The notes below the pieces were generated by a model. It had not been told where the DNA came from. It made no database searches and worked only from the letters and a program-made list of their open reading frames with translations. Positions 61,201-64,000 of a stretch of 64,000 nt of DNA are shown in pieces (within the stretch, counting starts at the first letter, position 1; every line of letters starts with the position of its first letter). Both the position numbers and the translations under genes were made by a program. The DNA lies in NCBI RefSeq assembly GCF_014898055.3, contig NW_023603184.1:110908615-110972614 (forward strand), in the 5' to 3' direction. Source of the stretch: Talpa occidentalis. Its lineage: Eukaryota > Chordata > Mammalia > Eulipotyphla > Talpidae.

Positions 61201-61579
61201 TGTAATTATTTTTCTTGGTTTCAGTGAACAAAAATGTTTTTCTGATGTCTTGGCTATGGTAGTTTTCTGTTTTAATTTAAAAATTGTAGCTTATCTCAAG
61301 TTTTAAAGGTTTAAAACAAATTATTAGTCAAACCAGAATATCATAACTGAAAGGAAAGGAAATTAAGTAAAAAAACATACCAAAGAATGACTTTGAAAGT
61401 ACTTTGTAAAACTCTTTTGGTAGTATCTGCCATGGATACATAAAAACTATGAACTATACTTTAACAATGGGGGAAAAGGACATTTCATGTACTGATTCAT
61501 TATATAATACTGAAAATCATTAACATAAACTCATACTTCTCTTTCAATCACTTTTACATTACTATAGGATGAACTTTAA
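28014..61579 (+). CDS. DNAJC10: DNAJC10 (ERdj5), ER-resident J-domain protein disulfide reductase; spliced CDS of 22 coding exons
   Basis: Joined coding segments: 28014-28217, 29224-29389, 30879-30929, 35365-35447, 35678-35809, 36347-36440, 37441-37518, 39564-39607, 40399-40536, 43670-43759, 44762-44875, 47957-48071, 50649-50776, 51063-51179, 52041-52142, 53192-53347, 54128-54261, 55076-55129, 55374-55521, 58386-58505, 60341-60445, 61568-61579. They sum to 2385 nt including TAA, or 794 residues (human about 793). All introns are GT-AG and phases agree at every junction. Seen: hydrophobic signal segment about residues 17-31, J domain about 35-100 with HPD at 63-65, thioredoxin motifs CSHC 159-162, CPPC 481-484, CHPC 589-592, CGPC 701-704, two inactive thioredoxin-like domains about 235-465, C-terminal KDEL. 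Known for the family: it reduces disulfides of misfolded clients, binds BiP/EDEM1 and promotes ER-associated degradation. One extra Gly near residue 106 relative to my memory of human. No frameshift or stop was found. Confidence 0.97.
29224..29389 (+). CDS. DNAJC10: DNAJC10 exon 3: end of J domain
   Basis: It completes J-domain helices III and IV, including [11 protein letters not shown], and continues into the acidic/aromatic linker ([11 protein letters not shown]). A run of three glycines near residue 106 is one longer than I recall in human. Donor TTTG|GTAAGA, phase 1. Confidence 0.95.
30030..30249 (+). mobile_element. hAT-type DNA transposon relic in intron 3
   Basis: CAATAAAGTTTTATTGGGAT, TTTACACATTGTCCATGAC and the end AAAATTTACTGACCCCTAG match a common mammalian hAT/MER family. 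The same family is found in the opposite orientation at about 61700. Confidence 0.7.
30879..30929 (+). CDS. DNAJC10: DNAJC10 exon 4: linker into thioredoxin domain 1
   Basis: A 51-nt exon encoding the IYDDDPEII...REF segment that joins the J domain to the first thioredoxin domain. Acceptor AACTAG, donor TTTG|GTATGT; enters and leaves in phase 1. Confidence 0.93.
33538..34122 (-). mobile_element. Old L1 3' fragment, antisense, intron 4
   Basis: The + strand carries eroded reverse-complement L1 sequence, e.g. CACATGAGTGAAATCATCCA, GCGATTGTAAATAGCGATAC, CCAGGAGTGGAATTGCTGGG and GCAATCCACCAACAGTTG, colinear with the young L1 near 8.7-9.1 kb. Confidence 0.85.
34127..34199. mobile_element. piggyBac-like MITE (73 bp)
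   Basis: 12-bp perfect terminal inverted repeats CCCTTTGCACTC (34127-34138) and GAGTGCAAAGGG (34188-34199). Left flank TTAA (34123-34126), right flank TTAG (34200-34203), one base off the TTAA target expected of piggyBac. An inner hairpin TGTCCCC/GGGGACA (34166-34172 and 34178-34184) makes it palindromic. No coding capacity. Confidence 0.75.
35365..35447 (+). CDS. DNAJC10: DNAJC10 exon 5: thioredoxin 1 active site (CSHC)
   Basis: It encodes the first redox site, CSHC at residues 159-162, after the WFVNFYSPG strand. Acceptor TGTCTTTTAG; the donor ACG|GTATAT is weak at the later positions. Ends in phase 0. Confidence 0.95.
35678..35809 (+). CDS. DNAJC10: DNAJC10 exon 6: thioredoxin 1 core
   Basis: It encodes [20 protein letters not shown] and the cis-proline loop (NSYPSL), conserved thioredoxin-fold features. 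Acceptor TTCATAG after a T-run, donor ATG|GTAAGA; 132 nt, phase 0. Confidence 0.95.
36347..36440 (+). CDS. DNAJC10: DNAJC10 exon 7: end of thioredoxin 1
   Basis: It encodes [20 protein letters not shown], the last strand and helix of the first thioredoxin domain. Acceptor AAATTAG, donor ACAG|GTAATC; ends in phase 1. Confidence 0.94.
37441..37518 (+). CDS. DNAJC10: DNAJC10 exon 8: start of thioredoxin-like domain b1
   Basis: It encodes [20 protein letters not shown], the start of the first redox-inactive thioredoxin-like domain. Acceptor TTCTTTTAAG, donor GGAG|GTAATT; phase 1 to phase 1. Confidence 0.93.
37580..37885 (-). mobile_element. L1 3' UTR fragment, antisense, intron 8
   Basis: TTTTATTGAGATATAAATTA, TTTAAGGTGTACAATGTATT, GATTTGATGC and ATCTACTCTCTTAGCAACTT are hallmarks of old L1M 3' ends read in reverse. 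Confidence 0.8.
38611..38905 (-). mobile_element. tRNA-derived SINE, young long-form copy, intron 8
   Basis: Antisense long-form copy, ending in the head CCTCCCCAGTGGTGCAGCAG on the minus strand. A 16-bp perfect target duplication ACCTTAATAAGCTTTT flanks it (38595-38610 and 38906-38921). The tail shows (ATTT)n, i.e. (AAAT)n in sense. Confidence 0.93.
39370..39479 (+). mobile_element. Short-form (head-only) tRNA SINE, intron 8
   Basis: GGGCCTCCCATGGTGGTGCA through CGAGGGTCCCACA and then a pure A-run. It lacks the body and AATAAATC tail of the long form and stops at the same base as the copy at 23.2 kb. The flanks AACATGGTTGT and AACACAGTTGT suggest a target duplication with two changes. Confidence 0.82.
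39564..39607 (+). CDS. DNAJC10: DNAJC10 exon 9: 44-nt micro-exon in domain b1
   Basis: It encodes [15 protein letters not shown]. The acceptor has a C-rich tract (CCCCCCTAG); the donor is TTG|GTAAGT, a near-consensus site. Length 44 is not divisible by three, so skipping would shift the frame. Two SINEs lie in the preceding intron, one of them ending about 85 bp upstream. Confidence 0.92.
40399..40536 (+). CDS. DNAJC10: DNAJC10 exon 10: domain b1
   Basis: It encodes [18 protein letters not shown] through NNKEKSSIL of the first inactive thioredoxin-like domain. Acceptor CATCATAG, donor CTG|GTATGA; 138 nt, phase 0. Confidence 0.95.
42103..42378 (+). mobile_element. tRNA-derived SINE, old long-form copy, intron 10
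   Basis: GGGCCTCCCTGGTGGCCTAG; B box GAATTCGATCTCC; GGGAGTTAACCCACATAAG; body with CTCTGGTGAATATTC; (AAT)n tail. An older subfamily than the 21.0-kb copy. Confidence 0.85.
42446..42710 (+). mobile_element. tRNA-derived SINE, old long-form copy, intron 10
   Basis: AACCTCCCTGGTGGTGCTGG; B box GAGTTCAATCCCTGG; body CCTCTCCTTTC to CTGAGGAATCCTCTCAC; tail CATAAATAAATCTTT. Confidence 0.85.
43670..43759 (+). CDS. DNAJC10: DNAJC10 exon 11: b1/b2 junction
   Basis: It encodes [13 protein letters not shown] and [15 protein letters not shown] between the two inactive thioredoxin-like domains. Acceptor TTATTCTAG, donor GAG|GTAACA; 90 nt, phase 0. Confidence 0.94.
44212..44470 (+). mobile_element. tRNA-derived SINE, long-form copy, intron 11
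   Basis: GGGCCTCCCCGGTGGCACAG; B box GGTTTGATCCCCGG; tail AAATAAATAAATAAATC with TTTTTTTT, an intact poly(A)-signal/terminator end. Part of the body (around CGCAGACCTC) is missing. Confidence 0.88.
44762..44875 (+). CDS. DNAJC10: DNAJC10 exon 12: domain b2
   Basis: It encodes [17 protein letters not shown] through the lysine-rich [15 protein letters not shown] helix. Acceptor ACTTTTAAG, donor CAA|GTAAGG; 114 nt, phase 0. Confidence 0.94.
45200..46075 (-). mobile_element. Old L1 3' fragment, antisense, intron 12
   Basis: CATATAAGTGAAATCACATA, GTAGTGTTCCATTTTGTATA, GATTGTTTCCAAATCTTGGC and CTGTTAGCCATCTGTGTGTC are eroded reverse-complement L1 ORF2/3' UTR, colinear with the young L1. Weaker remains continue near 46490-46900. 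Confidence 0.85.
46310..46460 (+). repeat. Possible MIR fragment
   Basis: TTGGAGTCAGAGGAAATGTG, GACTTAAATCCC and CCTAGCATAGAGTTCAATAC resemble MIR ends. Weak match. Confidence 0.4.
47018..47274 (-). mobile_element. tRNA-derived SINE, long-form copy, intron 12
   Basis: Antisense copy ending in CTGCGCTACCGGGGAGGCC on the + strand. TGTTCTTTTTTTT is found on both sides (from 47004 and from 47275), a target duplication of about 13 bp. Confidence 0.88.
47430..47690 (+). mobile_element. tRNA-derived SINE, long-form copy, intron 12
   Basis: GGCCTCCCTGGTGGCACAGC; body with CTCTGGTGAATTCTCTC; tail AAATAAATAAATC and TTTTTT. The B box is eroded (GGTTCCATCTCC). Flanks AAAATTCTCTC and AAAATTCACTC look like a target duplication. 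Confidence 0.87.
47957..48071 (+). CDS. DNAJC10: DNAJC10 exon 13: domain b2
   Basis: It encodes [19 protein letters not shown], then [19 protein letters not shown]. Residue 420 is Cys where I recall Ser in human (see findings). Acceptor CTACTTTAG, donor CATG|GTAAGG; ends in phase 1. Confidence 0.94.
48072..50648 (+). other. DNAJC10: DNAJC10 intron 13
   Basis: 2.6 kb intron with an antisense L1 fragment (about 49425-49655) and low-complexity GCAGCAGCAGCAGCAG near 49700. Sequence around 48640-48740 and 49800-49900 resembles degenerate L2-type repeats. About 49980-50450 is a purine-rich ancient repeat of unknown family. Confidence 0.65.
49425..49655 (-). mobile_element. L1/HAL1-type fragment, antisense, with a 24-bp tandem duplication
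   Basis: TTTTCATTTTGTTGAGTTGT, GTATGGTGTGGAAATACTTT and CCAGTCCCAATTGTTTATAT correspond to the L1 ORF2 region near 9.3-9.5 kb. GTAGGCCTTTGATATCAGCT CCTT is tandemly duplicated (49471-49494 and 49495-49518). Confidence 0.7.
50649..50776 (+). CDS. DNAJC10: DNAJC10 exon 14: end of b2 and start of thioredoxin 2
   Basis: It encodes [20 protein letters not shown] and the first strand of thioredoxin 2, ending FFAP just before the active-site Trp. Acceptor TTTCAAAG, donor CCT|GTAAGT; phase 0. Confidence 0.95.
51063..51179 (+). CDS. DNAJC10: DNAJC10 exon 15: thioredoxin 2 active site (CPPC)
   Basis: It starts with WCPPC (Cys 481 and 484) and runs to VHEGLCNM. The active site therefore sits at the very start of an exon. 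Acceptor TTTCCTAG, donor ATG|GTATGG; 117 nt, phase 0. Confidence 0.95.
52041..52142 (+). CDS. DNAJC10: DNAJC10 exon 16: thioredoxin 2, C-terminal half
   Basis: It encodes [20 protein letters not shown] and the EQILEFIE helix, with the cis-proline in AYPTT. Acceptor CTTAATAG, donor GAG|GTACTT; 102 nt, phase 0. Confidence 0.95.
53192..53347 (+). CDS. DNAJC10: DNAJC10 exon 17: thioredoxin 3 active site (CHPC)
   Basis: It encodes [19 protein letters not shown], then [14 protein letters not shown] (Cys 589 and 592). Thioredoxins 3 and 4 form the main reductase cluster in the known ERdj5 structure. Acceptor CTCTTCAG, donor CGG|GTATAG (weak); 156 nt, phase 0. Confidence 0.96.
54128..54261 (+). CDS. 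DNAJC10: DNAJC10 exon 18: thioredoxin 3
   Basis: It encodes [20 protein letters not shown] and the cis-proline region [16 protein letters not shown]. Acceptor TTTTATAG, donor TCA|GTAAGT; ends in phase 2. Confidence 0.95.
54445..54660 (-). repeat. MIR SINE, antisense, intron 18
   Basis: In reversed MIR order: CATTAGTCCTCATACAATAT, AGAATTATCTCCCTTCC, TACAGATAAGTAAACAGAGT and TTTCCCAAGTCTATCTCAGT. Confidence 0.75.
55076..55129 (+). CDS. DNAJC10: DNAJC10 exon 19: thioredoxin 3/4 linker
   Basis: A 54-nt exon encoding [18 protein letters not shown]. Acceptor TTTCTTTCAG, donor AGG|GTGAGT; phase 2 to phase 2. Confidence 0.94.
55374..55521 (+). CDS. DNAJC10: DNAJC10 exon 20: thioredoxin 4 active site (CGPC)
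   Basis: It encodes [19 protein letters not shown], then [14 protein letters not shown] (Cys 701 and 704), the canonical CGPC. Acceptor CTTGCCATAG, donor AGG|GTAAGT; ends in phase 0. Confidence 0.96.
55522..58385 (+). other. DNAJC10: DNAJC10 intron 20
   Basis: 2.9 kb intron. About 55740-56340 is pyrimidine-rich, resembling degenerate L2-class sequence. About 56780-56950 has the look of a degenerate L2-type repeat. About 57420-58170 is purine-rich and unassigned. No gene signal. Confidence 0.6.
58386..58505 (+). CDS. DNAJC10: DNAJC10 exon 21: thioredoxin 4, C-terminal half
   Basis: It encodes [14 protein letters not shown] and the cis-proline region [15 protein letters not shown]. Acceptor TTTTTTCAG, donor AAG|GTAAGG; 120 nt, phase 0. 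An antisense SINE fragment begins about 60 bp downstream. Confidence 0.95.
58564..58779 (-). mobile_element. tRNA-derived SINE, 5'-truncated, intron 21
   Basis: Antisense body and B box region (GGGGATCGAACCCGCGCTGC on +), but the first 40 or so bases of the tRNA head are missing. Flanked by GAAAAAGATTT (58553-58563 and 58780-58790), so the truncation happened at insertion. Confidence 0.88.
58780..60340 (+). other. DNAJC10: DNAJC10 intron 21 after the SINE
   Basis: 1.6 kb of AT-rich intron without recognisable repeats or conserved elements. Confidence 0.65.
60341..60445 (+). CDS. DNAJC10: DNAJC10 exon 22: last helix of thioredoxin 4 and C-terminal tail
   Basis: It encodes [19 protein letters not shown] and the basic tail HGKRDK. 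The final Lys is the K of the KDEL signal. Acceptor TCATTCTAG, donor AAG|GTAAGA; 105 nt, phase 0. Confidence 0.95.
60446..61567 (+). other. DNAJC10: DNAJC10 intron 22 (last intron)
   Basis: 1.1 kb AT-rich intron separating K from DEL of the retention signal. Read through from exon 22, it adds a short tail of about 13 residues before a stop. An AATAAA near 60645 could support intronic polyadenylation. Confidence 0.65.
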
Positions 61580-63742
61580 TGATGTTGAAGATGAAGAAAA
61601 AATTGAAAAGAAATTCTTAAAAATTATATCAGAGGACGTCTTCAGAAGACAAATGTGAACATTACCTTGGACTTTTTATTGCACTGTCTGAAATCTAAAG
61701 GGTCTGCAGACTTTTCTGTTAAGGGCCAGATCATAAATATTTTAGGCTTTGTAGATGATATACGGTTCTTTGTTGCATATTCTGCTTTGGTTTTGTTTTC
61801 TTTTCAACGCTATGAAAAATTGAAAAACCATTCTTAGCCCAAGGCCATAGACACATAGGCCACAAGCTAAATTGATTCCATGGGCTATAGATGGCTGAGC
61901 CTTGGAAATGTTCTGGCCAGCCAATTCAAACACAAGCCTGTTTTGCAATTTTCTATAGACATGTTGAGGTTATACACTTTATCACTTGAAGTTTTAATGC
62001 TTCACCTGGAGATAAGTTTTCAATCACCTATTCCTTTGAAAAATTCTCTGAAAATGATTCTCTAACCATATATTGCATTTAAAAAACAACTCAGTGTGGC
62101 AGAATAGATACCCTATTTTTCATATTGTAGTGAAGAGATTTTTCATTTTCTTTCCTTTTTAAAGGTTGAAGAATTGATGTTAATTTCTTAAACTGAACAT
62201 TTGCAACAGCACATAAACAGATTCCATAGATTTCTACAGCATCCAGAAATACCTAATGGAAAGTATTTATAACTGTTACTTACTAGGCATTGTAGACTAT
62301 CTCAGATACATCAAGTTGTATATTTTTAGAATATGTGTTCGTTTATTTTCTGAATTACTTTTATAAAAGTTTCCTCTCTGATAGTAATTGATTTTTGAAG
62401 CATTTTATAATATTTATTTTTTGCCTTCTGGACTGTTCTGATGTATATCCTTTACATTTAAATAGGAAAAATAAGTTTGCAGGTCAGTTTCACTATAGCT
62501 CAAATGACACTGTAGTTATCCCAATTATTAGTTTACTGTCAGTCTTATTTAGATAAACACTGGCATAATGAAGTTATTTTTATAAGAAAATCAAGTATAT
62601 AAATTTAAGGTTGGGATCTTTGAGTTTCAGTTGTTCAAACTCAGAGAATCCAATTTTTTTTTCTAACAATATGTAGATTCCAGCTGATTAAATGAGATAA
62701 ATTTTTGAAGACCTCAGTTTTCTCAAAAACCTACTAGGATTATGTATTAAAGTGACAATTATTTTCTTAATACACTTTATCTCCTCCAGTATTCCCTCAA
62801 AGATTATTTCAAAGCTAGTTTGTGCAAAAATAGATTTTTGTTTCTAGCACATCATCCTTTAACGCCTTATATTGGATTTTACTTTATACATGTAGGCCCA
62901 TATGGAACAATCTCAACTTTTAACTATAATTGAACACCACATTTTTTAATTATGATCAGTAATAAAAGTGCCTTTCATTTGTTAAGTTTTCAAGGCCTAG
63001 AGAATTTTTAACATTGACTTGTTTCTACAAAATCCCAAGATGGAATGCCTAAATAAGTCTTGGTCAATATAATGTACCAGTTTTGTGAGTACCATTGTGC
63101 TAGACACTGAGGAATGTACAAAAGGAATTCACAACATGGTCCCCACAGTTCTGACTAAACCCAGAAACAAGTTTATAGATACCTGTACTACCACCTATAA
63201 ATACAATTCCAAACTTACTGGTTGAGAAATACCTTAAGCAGTAAAATACTTATCCTGAAACTTGACCTAAGTATGTGCCTGTGGAATCAGCTCTAAAGCC
63301 AAGACTACCCAGGAGTCATGTTAAGTATATGTTTCAAATAAGTAGCAGACATTAGCAGTGTGTTTTCTGCAATCATAATCAGTGTCACTGGATATTTCAA
63401 AAACAGCTTGCAGTATTTTTAATGGCCACATTCACATTAGTCCATTAGAACTCCAAGGAGTTCCAGGTAAAATATGCTATCTCTCTCAACAACACTATTT
63501 TTTTGTGTAGCTGGCCTTGGGTAACAGTACCATCTTTTGCAGATCAGAGTACATTCTATCAGGCAGCTAAGATTAAAAACTGGATACTTTGAGCATGTGA
63601 CTATAAGAATCCATTTGGAGTTTGTGGTTTTGGCACCAATGATGCTTGCGTATTCCTATTTCCCAAATTTTATTTTACATCACATTTTTATTGAAAGTAT
63701 ATTAAGACAAAGGAAAAATAAAACAGTAATGATTGTATAATA
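61568..63742 (+). CDS. DNAJC10: DNAJC10 exon 23: final DEL codons, stop and 3' UTR (3' end approximate)
   Basis: The acceptor ACTATAG precedes GAT GAA CTT TAA, which completes KDEL. Only 12 nt are coding (61568-61579); the rest is 3' UTR. An old hAT fragment lies at about 61700-61910. The 3' end is inferred from an AATAAA at 63717-63722. An earlier AATAAA at 62961-62966 could give a shorter message. Confidence 0.85.
61699..61910 (+). mobile_element. hAT-type DNA transposon relic in the DNAJC10 3' UTR
   Basis: GGGTCTGCAGACTTTTCTGT, AAGGGCCAGATCATAAATAT and TTTTAGGCTTTGTAGATG match the common mammalian hAT/MER family also seen in intron 3. It became part of the mRNA. Confidence 0.75.
62961..62966 (+). 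terminator. Candidate proximal polyadenylation signal, DNAJC10
   Basis: AATAAA about 1.4 kb after the stop codon, followed by a T-rich stretch. Use of the site is inferred. Confidence 0.45.
63717..63722 (+). terminator. Candidate distal polyadenylation signal, DNAJC10
   Basis: AATAAA about 2.1 kb after the stop codon, followed by TTTTTATATTG and TCTTTGTTTTC downstream, a plausible U-rich element. It is the last signal before the terminal SINE. Confidence 0.5.
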
Positions 63743-63899
63743 ACTTTTTATATTGTCAAAGTTCTTTAAATGTCTTTGTTTTCTGATAATATTCAAAGCA
63801 GGAATTTTCTTTGAATTATAGTTTATCAGAAAATTACTGTTTTATGTATAAGACAAAATACTTATAAGAAAAGTTTTTTGTAAGAAGGTAGTATTTTAT

Positions 63900-64000
63900 G
63901 GGCCTCCCCAGTGGCGCAGCGGTTGAGCGCTGGGTTGCAAAGCTGCCCGCAGCCTCTGCAACGCCGGTTCGATCCCCGGCTGCTCCCCGGCCACTGGAGG
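63900..64000 (+). mobile_element. tRNA-derived SINE, cut by the window end
   Basis: GGGCCTCCCCAGTGGCGCAG, B box GGTTCGATCCCCGG, up to GGCCACTGGAGG at the last base. Close to the young 21.0-kb copy. Confidence 0.9.

Overview
This is a window of nuclear DNA from a placental mammal. It holds one multi-exon protein-coding gene, DNAJC10 (ERdj5), on the + strand. The rest is intergenic or intronic sequence dense in retroelements. The evidence is GT-AG introns, a CpG-island promoter, MIR/L2/L1/hAT relics, an almost intact L1, and many copies of a tRNA-derived SINE. The SINE is not Alu, B1/B2, carnivore SINEC, bovid BovA or the microbat VES type as I remember them. Its L1 partner has a laurasiatherian-looking 3' end and there is a piggyBac-like MITE. 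I favour a laurasiatherian, possibly a bat, but I cannot name the species.

Layout. Positions 1-25.8 kb are intergenic. They hold an ancient L1 fragment (about 2.2-3.2 kb), an RPL21 processed pseudogene nested in an old hAT element (about 7.0-8.0 kb), and a full-length young L1 on the minus strand (8498-14816, 20-bp target duplication). A non-autonomous ERVL-like LTR element with 5-bp target duplication lies at 18646-20684, with two further related LTRs at 22.6 and 23.1-23.7 kb, plus SINEs and MIRs. Positions 25.83-26.48 kb form the CpG-island promoter of DNAJC10. It carries a match to the unfolded-protein-response element and a ZNF143/Staf-like site.

Positions 26.2-63.7 kb are DNAJC10: one non-coding exon and 22 coding exons (ATG 28014, stop 61577-61579). 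They encode a 794-residue ER protein with a signal peptide, a J domain with HPD, four thioredoxin domains (CSHC, CPPC, CHPC, CGPC), two redox-inactive thioredoxin-like domains and a C-terminal KDEL. I followed the reading frame through every splice junction and it is open throughout, so the gene looks functional. A 3' UTR with candidate polyadenylation signals at 62961 and 63717 follows, and the window ends inside another SINE.

How it fits together. DNAJC10 is an ER disulfide reductase that recruits BiP through its J domain and feeds misfolded glycoproteins to ER-associated degradation; the stress-response element in its promoter fits that role. The repeats record L1-driven retrotransposition. 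L1-type TT/AAAA target sites and target duplications are seen at the L1 and at several SINEs, and the RPL21 copy is a typical L1 by-product. The SINE occurs in a long form and a distinct short form, which is the least expected structural observation here. I saw no evidence of a bacterial-type system, CRISPR array or unknown multigene cassette.
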